Origin: Bacteroidales bacterium
GTDB lineage: Bacteria > Bacteroidota > Bacteroidia > Bacteroidales > F082
Direction of reading: 5' to 3'
DNA: 64,000 nt
Assembly (NCBI GenBank): GCA_016936355.1
Contig: JAFGYB010000018.1
Location: forward strand, 62,001 to 126,000
Below are positions 28,801 through 37,464 of the stretch, piece by piece; the first letter of the stretch is position 1; the number at the start of each line of letters is the position of its first letter. The notes below the pieces were generated by a model. The model was not told the DNA's origin. It saw only the letters and a program-made list of their open reading frames with translations, and searched no databases. A program made the translations under genes and the position numbers.

Positions 28801-30074
28801 GTATAATCGAAAGCCGGCAGAAAATGATAGTAGTCGAGGTTGACCACCCCGTCGTTTTCATTCAGATAGGCCGGAATAAAGATCATGTGAACATTATCTT
28901 CAGCACTGTTGTATAATTTATTTCTGACGGCTTCATTCAGAATGGGATCACTGGAGGTGTTTTGCAGTTTGTGGGTCAGGTAATGATTGGATCCTTTCAT
29001 TTCTGCCAGTTGATTTCCGGTAAACAGATCATCCGGACCATCGTGCCCAGCAGGAACAGCAATTACTGCCAGGATTTTTTTGTTTAAATTTTTGTCCTTA
29101 TTCAGTTCGGCCATGGTCCGGATGAACAGGTCAATGCCTTTGTTTCGGAACTCATACCGGCCACTGTTTAAGATCAGAAAAGTATCGTCGGGGTAGGTTG
29201 TTCCGGTTAGCTTGGAAGCGATTTCTAACACCCGGTTCCGGGCTGTTTTTCTCGTTTCATCAAAAGTATCTCCCGAAGGGACAAAATGATTGTTGAATCC
29301 GTTCACGGTCAGAACATCGGATGCTTTTCCCAGAAACTGCTCACATTCGGTGGAGGTAATGGCACTGACAGTAGTAAATACATCGGATTGCTGTGCACTC
29401 AATGATTCCAGCGAGTTTTTGCTTACCACCCCGAATCGTTCAGCCATTTTCAGCGGATTCAGTTTGTGTAGATCTTCATACAAAGGCAATCCGTTACCTG
29501 CTATAGAACGTCCCAGCACGGTGGCGTGGGTCGTAAATGCTGTAGCAATAAAAGGCAGTTTTTCTTTGAGATACAATATACCGGTACCGGTCATCCATTC
29601 GTGAAACTGGGCCACTACTTCCTGGTGGGTTGACAGATAGAAACGGTAAAAACTTTCAATGGTTAATCCGGCGGCATAGCCGAAAATAGTGGGTTCAATA
29701 TAATCCCATTGGCCCGAAATGGAGTCCAGTTTGTATTGCTCCCACAAATGGGCCAGGATTTCGTTTTTGTGGGCATAAAACTGAGTGAAGTCTACCAATA
29801 TGACCAGCGGCTTGGCTTCAATGTTCCATCTGCCCGTTCGCACTTTCAGCCCTTGCTGGAGTGCTGCCTGTTTCCAGTCGGAAAACAGGTTCTTATCTTC
29901 AATAAAATCCGGGTTTGCCCGGGTTTCTTTCCAAACATCAGGACCGATCAGGATGTAGTTGTCCTGATATTGGTCGACCATAGTATTGGCCTTGGTGGAA
30001 ATGACGGTGTAAATACCACCGATTTTGTTGCATACTTCCCAACTCGTCTCAAATATATAATCAGCTTTCATCAT
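25863..30074 (-). CDS. Glycogen synthase (GT3) fused to alpha-glucan phosphorylase (GT35)
   Basis: 1403 residues, two enzymes in one chain. Residues 1-560 are a eukaryote-type GT3 glycogen synthase (UDP-glucose dependent): FETSWEVCNKIGGIYTV at the start, TTHATVLGR at 181-189, and the retaining-GT-B E-x7-E in EPWGYTPME (432-440). Residues 575-1403 are an alpha-glucan phosphorylase of the MalP-like bacterial type: AYNLWWSWD, YFSMEYGLHNS, YSGGLGILAGDYLK, TTHTPVPAGHD, and the PLP lysine Lys1158 in GTSGEKAIMNGV. Synthesis and phosphorolysis of the same polymer in one protein implies coordinated turnover. Such fusions are known in Bacteroidetes. Last gene of the glycogen operon, 123 bases after the GH57 gene. 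Confidence 0.93.
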   Translation of the reverse strand: MMKADYIFETSWEVCNKIGGIYTVISTKANTMVDQYQDNYILIGPDVWKETRANPDFIEDKNLFSDWKQAALQQGLKVRTGRWNIEAKPLVILVDFTQFYAHKNEILAHLWEQYKLDSISGQWDYIEPTIFGYAAGLTIESFYRFYLSTHQEVVAQFHEWMTGTGILYLKEKLPFIATAFTTHATVLGRSIAGNGLPLYEDLHKLNPLKMAERFGVVSKNSLESLSAQQSDVFTTVSAITSTECEQFLGKASDVLTVNGFNNHFVPSGDTFDETRKTARNRVLEIASKLTGTTYPDDTFLILNSGRYEFRNKGIDLFIRTMAELNKDKNLNKKILAVIAVPAGHDGPDDLFTGNQLAEMKGSNHYLTHKLQNTSSDPILNEAVRNKLYNSAEDNVHMIFIPAYLNENDGVVNLDYYHFLPAFDYTVFPSYYEPWGYTPMESIAFGIPTITTTYAGFGTWINQHTQIEHNSIQVLDRKGKTDEDSVRTMAVIIRDYMLDGNRDNTAKEARSISLFLLWENLGENYINAWAQALQVARRRKEAKDTQWMMPETQLIEASSDGNTPNWNRIIVEPVLPDSLKALKELAYNLWWSWDTGATDLFANIDPEQWEVAERNPALLLETLSLEKINRLGSDKQFLNKLNSVYERFHNYINTPVEEKSKIAYFSMEYGLHNSIKTYSGGLGILAGDYLKQASDSNKNMVAIGLMYRQGYFKQIISHLGDQIAEYSIQDVNQLPLNAVKDENGNSMRVALALPGRIVKAKIWRLDVGRIPLYLMDTNINDNNEEDRKLTAQLYGGDSEHRLKQEMLLGLGGIRLLQQLRMEPDIFHINEGHSAFIGLERIKCLIEEEHLTFAAALEYVRATSLFTTHTPVPAGHDSFEEHLIRAYLSHFAEIFSLSWNDFIGLGRFKPKDSNEKFSMSVLATNCSRGVNGVSKIHGRVSREMFKPMYPGYYEEEMHIGYVTNGVHYYTWTDKIWQDLYQQTFDDEFPSHQYDEKHWENIYDISDEKIWEIRKQIKKGLVSYVKERIQHDLTDRQESPRLAIESVKHIHENALIFGFARRFATYKRAHLLFNDLNRLARIVNNHPVIFVFAGKAHPADKAGQDLIKFIIEVSKREEFVGRIIFLENYDMIMGKMLTSGVDVWLNTPTRPLEASGTSGEKAIMNGVINFSVLDGWWAEGYKPDAGWAVTETRTYEDQGLQDQLDAEIIYNTLESEIIPTYFKQDKDGISTEWVSRIKNTISKIAPQFTMQRMLKDYEERFYTTLIENGRIMKEDHYQNTRKLTFWKEKVLEAWDQISVESVSVPDTKKGPVAFGRNFMARITLDLAGLTSEDVGIEIIMGHKTNGDIDKIMEKHSLEPEKTEDNNYVYSCNFPLTNSGKINYAFRMYPKHKLLTTRMDFPLVKWI

Positions 30075-30197
30075 ATCAACATTTCAAATATTAAAGATGA
30101 GTTCAGGAATAAACTCATCTTAACAATAAATTATCAGCCCACACATCCGCGGGGTATACAGGTCAGCTATTCGTGCTGTGGATCGAGATATAGGATT

Positions 30198-31772
30198 CTA
30201 TCCGAATAAATTTCTGAGTCGTTGCTCGATTTCTTTCTGGTACCTCTGAATGTCCGACTTTTTAAAATTCTTTACTTCTTTCTGCAATTCATCAAACTGG
30301 GCCTGTGCTTTTTTGCTCAGATTGGGAATAATCTTTTCCGTTACTTCTTTTTCCGCGTCCTTCAGGGCTGCAGTCAAAGATTCCAGGTCTACTTCCTTGA
30401 GCAGTTTCTTAATGGCCGCATTGGACATATTTTTGATGTCTTCGATGCGGATGTCTTTTTTATCGAAGTTTTCTTTGACTTTCTTTTGGGTCTCTTTAAC
30501 CTTCTTTTTGGCGAATTCGGCAGATCTCTTAAACAACTCTTCGGCTGATTCTTTCACATCACCTGCTGCATCTTTAGGAGGCTGCGGGCAGGCGGATTTC
30601 ACGCGTAAAGTGAAGTCCGACAACACATTCATGTAGTTGATAAAGGCTTCGTAAGGCGATCCGTAAGGGTTGAAATACATGTGGACATCACCGTCGGAGA
30701 AGAACTTGGTACACATGTAATAGAAGTGGTCGGAGGTTTGCAGGTAGAGCCAGTCGTTTTTGATTTGCTCGTCGTGGCAATTTTTGACCAAAGGTTCTAA
30801 AGCATACAGTTTATCAAAGGCTTCATCCTGCAGTTCATTGCCCAACCAGGCTGTCAGGTCGCGTTCTTCATCGGCCCAGGAGACGGGGTGGGGGACATGA
30901 ACAGGCGCCACGGGCTGATAATTTTCAGCCACTTCGGAAGGCGTGGCAAAATTAAATCCTGTTTCTGACAACACTTTGCCAGGCAGGGCCCGCATGAAAT
31001 CAAAGATTCCGGTTTCGGCCCACTGGTGTTCTCCAAAGGTTTCATAGTCCATAAACAGGTTGACAACTTCTTCCTTGCTGTCCAGATCGTTGAGCCAACC
31101 CACGAATTTTTCAGTGGTCAGCGGCCATTCGCTCCAGCTTTTTTGTGAGAATCGGAATGCAATGTCATCGCTCAGCCTGAAGTTCTTCAGCAACATTTTC
31201 AACTTGGGATTGATAGCGTTGGTATAAAGATAGTTGGGACTTCTCCATCCCAGAATATGTTTGGCCCCTTCGGTAAGCATGGCCTTGTATCCCATGTCGG
31301 CCACCATGGCACCAATCTCATCGGAATAAATCAACTCGGTATTCCTGAAAGTGGTGGGCTTTCTGCCGAAGAGCGCTTCTACTTTCTCTGCCTGGCGTTG
31401 CACCTGGTTGTTGAACTCCTGACGACTTTTCAGCGCTGAAAGCGAGTGGGCATAGGTTTCCGCCAGGAATTCCACATGACCGGTCTGCGCCAGCTTCTGA
31501 AAACTTTCCAGTACTTCCGGAGCATAGGCTTCAAACTGATCGAGAGCCGTCCCCGAAATGGAAAAACTGACCTTGAAAGCGCTGCCGTATTCCTTAATCA
31601 ATTCCAGCAAGAGTGCGTTCATGGGCAGGTAATTCTTGGCAGCAACTTTTTTGAGGATCGCCCGGTTGTTGTAAACATCAAAATAATCGTGCTTGTCGCC
31701 GATGTCGAAAAACCGGTAGGTTCTCAATCGCTGCGGCTGATGGACCTGAAAATAGAAGCAAACAGATTTCAT
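30198..31772 (-). CDS. GH57 alpha-glucan-acting enzyme with FliG-C-like tail
   Basis: 524 residues. Residues 1-390 are a GH57 catalytic barrel: FYFQVHQPQRLR at the start (HQP motif), EFLAETYAH, RNTELIYSDE with the predicted nucleophile Glu146, and FMDYETFGEH with the acid/base Asp242. GH57 includes amylases, branching enzymes and transferases; the operon fits glycogen trimming or branching. Residues 393-440 form a charged amphipathic helix. Residues 441-524 (IEDIKNMS, AIKKLLKEVDLESLTAALK, EKIIPNLSKKAQ, SDIQRYQKEIEQRLR) closely follow the C-terminal domain of flagellar FliG. No signal peptide; cytoplasmic. Confidence 0.88.
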   Translation of the reverse strand: MKSVCFYFQVHQPQRLRTYRFFDIGDKHDYFDVYNNRAILKKVAAKNYLPMNALLLELIKEYGSAFKVSFSISGTALDQFEAYAPEVLESFQKLAQTGHVEFLAETYAHSLSALKSRQEFNNQVQRQAEKVEALFGRKPTTFRNTELIYSDEIGAMVADMGYKAMLTEGAKHILGWRSPNYLYTNAINPKLKMLLKNFRLSDDIAFRFSQKSWSEWPLTTEKFVGWLNDLDSKEEVVNLFMDYETFGEHQWAETGIFDFMRALPGKVLSETGFNFATPSEVAENYQPVAPVHVPHPVSWADEERDLTAWLGNELQDEAFDKLYALEPLVKNCHDEQIKNDWLYLQTSDHFYYMCTKFFSDGDVHMYFNPYGSPYEAFINYMNVLSDFTLRVKSACPQPPKDAAGDVKESAEELFKRSAEFAKKKVKETQKKVKENFDKKDIRIEDIKNMSNAAIKKLLKEVDLESLTAALKDAEKEVTEKIIPNLSKKAQAQFDELQKEVKNFKKSDIQRYQKEIEQRLRNLFG

Positions 31773-31791
31773 TATATTTCAAATTAAAGGG

Positions 31792-33075
31792 TTAGCGATT
31801 TATTAAAGATTCATATACATTTTTGATCTTCAGAGCCGTATCTTCCCACTTTAAGTTTTCCACTTCCTGTTTCCCGTAGGTTCTGAACATTTTAGATAAG
31901 CCCTCATAGTGGCACAAACCGTAAATAGAGTCGGCAATAGCGTCGATGTCCCAGAAGTCCACTTTCAGTGCATGGTGCAACACCTCGGCAACGCCACTTT
32001 GTTTGGAGATGATCACCGGAACGTGCGACCGCATGGCTTCCAGCGGCACAATTCCAAACGGTTCGGATACCGAAGGCATCACAAACACATCACTCATGGA
32101 GAAAATATGCTGTACCCTGGTTTCATCCAGAAATCCCGTAAAGTGGAACTTGTCGGCTATGCGTAACTGAGCCACGCGCTTGATCATTTTTTCCAGCATG
32201 TCGCCGGATCCGGCCATGGCAAACCGTACGTCGTCTGATTTCTGCAGGACTTTGTAAGCGGCTTCAATGAAATAGTCGGGACCTTTCTGGAAGGTGATCC
32301 TGCCCAGGAAGGTAACCAGTTTTTCACTGAAGGGTTTGGGATAATGAATGTTGTGTCCCTGATGGTGATCCACCGCATTGTGAATGGTCACCACCTTGTC
32401 GGGATTAATTCCGTATTTCTCAATGACAATGTTTCGGGTCAGGTTACTCACGGTGATGACCTGATCGGCTTCTTCCATTCCCTGCCGTTCGATGTCGTAA
32501 ACCTGCTGATTCACATTGCCGCCGGTACGGTCAAATTCGGTGGCATGCATGTGGACCACCAGTTTTTTTCCGGAGGTTTTCTTGGCTGCAATACCGGCAG
32601 GATAGGTAAGCCAGTCGTGGGCATGGATCACGTCAAATTGTTCCTTGGCGGCCAGGGCGGAAGCGATCAATGCGTAGCGGGCCACTTCTTCCAGCAGATT
32701 GATGCCGTATTTTCCTGAGAACTCATATCTTCTGGAAAAGACATTGCTGGTAAACTCTTCCCCCGTTTTTCTGTTTTTTTTAATGGTTTTGGCAAAATAC
32801 TCAGGGGCCACATAGGGAATGATGTTGGAGCCTACTTCGAGGTATTTGATGCGTTCCCAGAACTCCTTGTATTCCTCATCTTTCAGATCAAAGGAAATAT
32901 CGGATGCGTTTCGAATGGATACGACCTGCTGGTCCTCATCACCGAAAGCTTTAGGAACCACAAAAATCACTTCAGTGTGGTGCTTGGTAAGTCCCTTGGT
33001 AATGCCGTAACAGGCGGTCCCAAGGCCCCCGGTGATATGCGGGGGAAATTCCCAGCCGAACATCAGTACTCTCAT
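31792..33075 (-). CDS. GT4 family glycosyltransferase of the glycogen operon
   Basis: 427 residues. GT-B fold glycosyltransferase: FGWEFPPHITGGLG at the N-terminus (the glycine-rich acceptor-side loop typical of starch/glycogen-synthase-like GT4/GT5 enzymes), VIHAHDWLTYPAG, and the retaining E-x7-E as EPFGIVPLE. Probably extends or primes alpha-glucan chains using a nucleotide-glucose donor. Donor specificity cannot be read. Gaps of 46 bases before it and 19 after it place it inside the glycogen operon. Confidence 0.87.
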   Translation of the reverse strand: MRVLMFGWEFPPHITGGLGTACYGITKGLTKHHTEVIFVVPKAFGDEDQQVVSIRNASDISFDLKDEEYKEFWERIKYLEVGSNIIPYVAPEYFAKTIKKNRKTGEEFTSNVFSRRYEFSGKYGINLLEEVARYALIASALAAKEQFDVIHAHDWLTYPAGIAAKKTSGKKLVVHMHATEFDRTGGNVNQQVYDIERQGMEEADQVITVSNLTRNIVIEKYGINPDKVVTIHNAVDHHQGHNIHYPKPFSEKLVTFLGRITFQKGPDYFIEAAYKVLQKSDDVRFAMAGSGDMLEKMIKRVAQLRIADKFHFTGFLDETRVQHIFSMSDVFVMPSVSEPFGIVPLEAMRSHVPVIISKQSGVAEVLHHALKVDFWDIDAIADSIYGLCHYEGLSKMFRTYGKQEVENLKWEDTALKIKNVYESLINR

Positions 33076-33121
33076 AGGGCTATTCTCTTAATTGTTTTCA
33101 ACAAAAATCTCATCACCAAAT

Positions 33122-35068
33122 TTATTTGCATGGTTTTTTCAATAAATAGTCAACGCGTAGTAATTCTGCAATGCTCCATGCCTGTGAAATGGCACCTCTG
33201 GCTTCATTGGGGGGATCGCCGTCGTAAATCTCTGACACGGTCCCTACACCTCCTTCAAACAGCGCCGGTTCGAAATCATGAAAGAGTTTCTGTATAAATT
33301 CTTTGCCTTTTTCCTGGTACAGTGATATCCAGGCTTCGGCAAAGAAACCCAGCAGCCAGGGCCATGCTGTTCCCTGGTGATAGGCTGTGTCGCGTTCTGC
33401 CTGGTCCCCCACACATTTCCCTTTGTATTGCGGGTGATGCGGCGTGAGTGTGCGCAGTCCCCGGGGAGTCAGAAGATGTGCTTTGGCTGTCAGAAGGATC
33501 ATCTGTTTCATGTCTTCATTGAGCGGTGTATAAGGCATGGAGGCCGCAATAACCATGTTGGGACGAATGCTGAAATCCTTCTCATTATAGGTAGCGTAAT
33601 CGGCCAGATAGCCTTTTGTATCATTCCAGAAAGTGTTCACATAGGATTCCTTGACCTTTTCCGGCCATTTTTTCCATTGCTTGACAAAACTGTCGTCTCC
33701 GGAGGCTTTGGCCAGCTCGAGGCTGAAAACCAGTGCGTCGTACCACAAAGCATTGATTTCAACGGCAAAGCCGGTTCTGGGAGTAACAGGTTTTCCGTGA
33801 ACAATGGCATCCATCCAGGTGATGGCTACGCCGGGTTCACCGGTCCACACCAGGCCGTTGTCATGCATTTTGATCTGGTGCAATGTTCCCTTTTTGTAGT
33901 GGGAAAGAATATTTTTGATGATTTTGCCATAGTTGGTCCAGATGTCTTTTGAAGATCCGGTCATGATCTGGTATTGATGCAAAGCCCAGATGAACCATAA
34001 AGAAGTATCGGCAGAATTGTAACTGGCATCTTTTCCATGTCCCAGGTTAGGGAAAAGACCGTCTTTGAGTTCGTGCAACATGGTTTTGGCAACCTCATGA
34101 AAAACTCCGGTCTTCTTTTGGGTCAGCGTCAGTCCGGGAAGTGAAATAAAAGTATCTCGCCCCCAGCGTCCAAACCAGGGATAACCGGCAATAATTTCCG
34201 TGTTTTTCTTTTGGTATACAAAGAACTCATCGGCTGCATTTTGCAGGCAGTGTATGTAGCTGTCGCGGGGTACCCGTTTTTTTACTTCCGAATCAAATTG
34301 TCTTTTGAAACCATTGGGCGATTTTTCCTCCAGCCCGGCTGAAATAACAATGGATTCACCGGGTTTGAGCGTTACTTCAAAGTAACCGGGAGTAAAAAGG
34401 TCTTCCAGGTAATCATAGCCCCGTTCCATTTCACGGATGTATTGTACATTGTAATACCAGTCAGGGACATGGATGTACTCGGCTTTTTTCGAAAACTGCA
34501 TGTATACTTTTGAATATCCCTGATAGAGTTGCCAGCTGGCGCCATTTTGTACCGGTTTGTAGTGAGTATGGGCGTAAGTATTGGCTTTTGAAAGGCTGTG
34601 CACACTTCTGAAAGCCAAAAAAGGCTTGATCTGTAATGTTACATTTTCGTTTGCTTCCTTTAAATAATACTTCAGTAGGATTCGGTCTTCTTTTTGAGCA
34701 AAAATAATTTCCTTCTCCAACTGAATATTTCCCAGCTGATAAAGGAGTTTGGGATTGGCTCCAATAGAATATTTCATCAGGTACTTATGGCCTTTAGGTT
34801 CCATAACACCCCCCTTGTACATCCTTGAGCTTAAGTGAAATTCATATTTGTTGGCGATGAGATTTTCATCCACATCGGCCAGCAAAACATGATTGTTATC
34901 ATCAATTAGGGGCTGGGGAGCAACCAGCAGACCATGATATTTTCTCGTATTGCAGTTGATGAGTGTGGAACAGGCATAACTTCCGGCACGATTGGTGCGT
35001 AATTTCTCTCTTCCGAGAGAAAAGTTCAGGTTAACCAATTGTTTTTTATCAAACTCAAGGTAACTCAT
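33122..35068 (-). CDS. Glycogen debranching enzyme (amylo-alpha-1,6-glucosidase type)
   Basis: 648 residues. N-terminal GDE_N part: FSLGREKLRTNRAGSYACS, NTRKYHGLLVA. C-terminal (alpha/alpha)6 GDE_C part: YPWFGRWGRDTFISLPGL, NSADTSLWFIWAL, WMDAIVHGKPVTPRTG, and GTAWPWLLGFF. This is the amylo-alpha-1,6-glucosidase domain without the GH13 transferase half of the eukaryotic enzyme. Removes alpha-1,6 branch points of glycogen. First gene of the operon; promoter box at 35112-35119. Confidence 0.92.
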   Translation of the reverse strand: MSYLEFDKKQLVNLNFSLGREKLRTNRAGSYACSTLINCNTRKYHGLLVAPQPLIDDNNHVLLADVDENLIANKYEFHLSSRMYKGGVMEPKGHKYLMKYSIGANPKLLYQLGNIQLEKEIIFAQKEDRILLKYYLKEANENVTLQIKPFLAFRSVHSLSKANTYAHTHYKPVQNGASWQLYQGYSKVYMQFSKKAEYIHVPDWYYNVQYIREMERGYDYLEDLFTPGYFEVTLKPGESIVISAGLEEKSPNGFKRQFDSEVKKRVPRDSYIHCLQNAADEFFVYQKKNTEIIAGYPWFGRWGRDTFISLPGLTLTQKKTGVFHEVAKTMLHELKDGLFPNLGHGKDASYNSADTSLWFIWALHQYQIMTGSSKDIWTNYGKIIKNILSHYKKGTLHQIKMHDNGLVWTGEPGVAITWMDAIVHGKPVTPRTGFAVEINALWYDALVFSLELAKASGDDSFVKQWKKWPEKVKESYVNTFWNDTKGYLADYATYNEKDFSIRPNMVIAASMPYTPLNEDMKQMILLTAKAHLLTPRGLRTLTPHHPQYKGKCVGDQAERDTAYHQGTAWPWLLGFFAEAWISLYQEKGKEFIQKLFHDFEPALFEGGVGTVSEIYDGDPPNEARGAISQAWSIAELLRVDYLLKKPCK

Positions 35069-35111
35069 TTTGCAGTTTATTTTTTGTGAAATTGAACAAG
35101 CTTAACTATCG

Positions 35112-35119
35112 CAAAAGTA
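35112..35119 (-). promoter_or_regulatory. -7 box of the glycogen operon
   Basis: Minus strand TACTTTTG, exact consensus, 44 bases before the debranching enzyme ATG. Confidence 0.5.
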
Positions 35120-35481
35120 GCCATTTATTATTGATCGCTACGGTTGCTAAATCTTTTTAAACGTGAAAATTAATTAAAAAAAGTGAAGATTTCATGCAAA
35201 CGTTTTAATTTTTTTCAGGATGCTAAAACAATCGATTGCTGGTTTTGATTTACGTAAAATATTTTTTAACAGACAATTAGGCAATAAAGTACTCATTTCG
35301 CCTGATTGATATTTAATTGAATATTCTCCATTTGAGATATAAATTTCAAACTGGGAAAGTTGACGGAAAGATATCTTGAAAATAATGCGGTATGTATTTA
35401 AATAACAGTGTAATATATATGTTGGTATAGTAATTGATTAATAGCGATTCGATAAATTGCTTTCGGGCATTAATTTTAAAG

Positions 35482-35489
35482 TACCTTTG
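35482..35489 (+). promoter_or_regulatory. Promoter of the LruC lipoprotein gene
   Basis: TACCTTTG, exact consensus, with TTTC at 35461-35464 as a variant -33 element (spacer 17). ATG at 35514. Confidence 0.6.
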
Positions 35490-35513
35490 AATAGTATAAT
35501 TTAAACAGTAACA

Positions 35514-37403
35514 ATGAGACAAAGAAATTTACTTTTTGCTTTGGGAACAACAGTAGCTTTGGCTTTGGGATTCCAGTCGTGTAGCAAATCACCGGTCACA
35601 CCTCCGGTTGTGAATCCGATGGAACAGTTAAACATCCCTGATGGATTCCAGTTTAAAACTACTGACATTAAAAATATTGAAATTGATATGCCTTCAACTG
35701 TTGATTTTTCAACTGAGAAGAGCCGTTTCAATATTTATACTGCCAGCCCGGCTGACGGAGGAAAACTCATTACTTCCGGAAGTTTTGATAGTGAAGGTAA
35801 ATTTAACGGGTCTATTCGTATTCCCACGGCGCTGGATTCTGTCTATGTTCAAACCGTAGCCGGTAATCAGATGGTAGTAGTCAATTCGATTGCCAGCGCA
35901 AAGTCTTCGGTTGTGGTGAATATTGGTGGAAATTATGGCTTATCAGCACCTGATACATTGACCCCGTCTGATACCGTGACAACCAAAGCTGGTGTTGCCG
36001 GACAACTTTCGGGTTCCGGTGTGTATAAATCAATGATGGAGTCTAATATCATTGGTAACGGAGATTTTGAAACCAATGATTTTGGAAGTATTCCTTATTG
36101 GAATTATTCTCATCCCGCTGACGGGAAATGGTATTTTACAAGGTATTCCCATAAAACAATGGAATGGTATGATGATGGAGGGAATCATGTCATCAGAACC
36201 CCTTATCATGATGATTACTATAGTGGTGGTGCCTCACAAATGATTGACGCTTCACCCGGACAATTGATAACCTTTAAGGCTGATGTGAAGTCAACCGGAA
36301 ATAAAAATCGGTTAACAGCATGGCTGTATCTCATTCCCATGGATGCCAACGACCGTCCGATTGCTTATTATTATGTGGGACAGGAATCACCTGCAACGGT
36401 ATGGCATACAATGACAGTGGCTGCGACAATGCCTCATGGTACGGTTAAAGTCAATGTTCTGATCTGGACCTGGGATTTCGGCAAAAATTCTTCCTTGAAT
36501 TTTGATAATGTTGTGGTGAACGGACCTGTTGCCGACAGTGATGGCGACGGTGTTAATAACGAACTGGATGATTATCCGAATGATCCCACCCGTGCTTTCA
36601 ATGTTTATTATCCCAACAAAACAGACTGGGGTACGTTGGCTTTTGAAGATTTGTGGCCGGGCATGGGCGATTACGATTTCAATGATCTGGTGATGGATTA
36701 TCATTTTAAATCTGTTTTAAATGCTTCAAACAAACTGGTTGAATTTTACACAGATTATTCCGTTCGTGCTGTGGGTGCCAGTTTAGAAAACGGTTTTGGC
36801 TTTATGTTGGGTGGTGATCCTTCCAATGTGGCTTCTGTTTCCGGTACCCACTATACGGAAAATTTCATCCATAACAATGCGAACGGTACCGAACAGGGAC
36901 AAACCAATACAGTTGTTGTTTTGTTTGACAATGCTTTTAGTATGATCGGAAGTTCCGGTTCCGGGTTCATCAATACCGTTCAGGATGTTCCCTATGTAAA
37001 TCCCGATACTAATACGTTACATGTGGTTTACAGGAATCCTGTTGATGTTCAGGTAACGGGTACGGCTCCATATAATCCGTTTATGATTGTGAACAAGGAA
37101 AGGGGAAAAGAAGTTCACCTTGCCGGACAAACCCCCACTGATTTAGCCGATCCTTCCTTTTTTGGAACCATGTCGGATGATACCAGACCAGCTGCAGGAA
37201 AATATTACCAAACAGCTGCCAACCTGCCCTGGGCAATTGATGTCCCGGTATCTTTTGATTATCCAGTAGAAAATGTCGCTATTCTGAATGCCTATAATTA
37301 TTTTGCAAGCTGGGCTGAAAGTTCCGGCCAGCAATATACCGACTGGTATATGGATAAAACGGGATACAGAGTAAGCGGAAATGTCTATGTTCCGCAGAAA
37401 TAA
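35514..37403 (+). CDS. LruC-domain lipoprotein
   Basis: 629 residues. Signal peptide ending QSC, a probable lipoprotein anchor, followed by Ser-Lys and a Pro-rich linker. Residues about 175-335 look like a carbohydrate-binding-type jelly roll (IGNGDFETNDFGSIPYWNY, FKADVKSTGNKNRL). Then comes a calcium-type DSDGDGVNNELDDYPND repeat, and from about 355 the LruC (DUF4842) domain with FEDLWPGMGDYDFNDLVMDY and an acidic, Ca-binding character. Surface or periplasmic, probably binding a polysaccharide; function of LruC proteins is not known. Monocistronic. Confidence 0.82.
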   Translation: MRQRNLLFALGTTVALALGFQSCSKSPVTPPVVNPMEQLNIPDGFQFKTTDIKNIEIDMPSTVDFSTEKSRFNIYTASPADGGKLITSGSFDSEGKFNGSIRIPTALDSVYVQTVAGNQMVVVNSIASAKSSVVVNIGGNYGLSAPDTLTPSDTVTTKAGVAGQLSGSGVYKSMMESNIIGNGDFETNDFGSIPYWNYSHPADGKWYFTRYSHKTMEWYDDGGNHVIRTPYHDDYYSGGASQMIDASPGQLITFKADVKSTGNKNRLTAWLYLIPMDANDRPIAYYYVGQESPATVWHTMTVAATMPHGTVKVNVLIWTWDFGKNSSLNFDNVVVNGPVADSDGDGVNNELDDYPNDPTRAFNVYYPNKTDWGTLAFEDLWPGMGDYDFNDLVMDYHFKSVLNASNKLVEFYTDYSVRAVGASLENGFGFMLGGDPSNVASVSGTHYTENFIHNNANGTEQGQTNTVVVLFDNAFSMIGSSGSGFINTVQDVPYVNPDTNTLHVVYRNPVDVQVTGTAPYNPFMIVNKERGKEVHLAGQTPTDLADPSFFGTMSDDTRPAAGKYYQTAANLPWAIDVPVSFDYPVENVAILNAYNYFASWAESSGQQYTDWYMDKTGYRVSGNVYVPQK

Positions 37404-37421
37404 TAGAAAATCATATTCCAT

Positions 37422-37452
37422 AAAAAAAGGAGGCTATTAGCCTCCTTTTTTT
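37422..37452. terminator. Bidirectional terminator between convergent genes
   Basis: AAGGAGGCT / AGCCTCCTT stem with an ATT loop, A run on the left and T run on the right, so it serves both the LruC gene and the aminotransferase gene. Confidence 0.88.
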
Positions 37453-37464
37453 ATGTGATCCGTT

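Larger units (their letters stand above)
35069..35513. other. Divergent intergenic region between glycogen operon and LruC gene
   Basis: 445 bases, A/T-rich, no gene seen. Holds the two divergent -7 boxes (35112-35119 and 35482-35489) and a GCAAACGTTTTAA element at 35196-35208 whose core AAACGTTT resembles a LacI-family half-operator. Confidence 0.6.
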
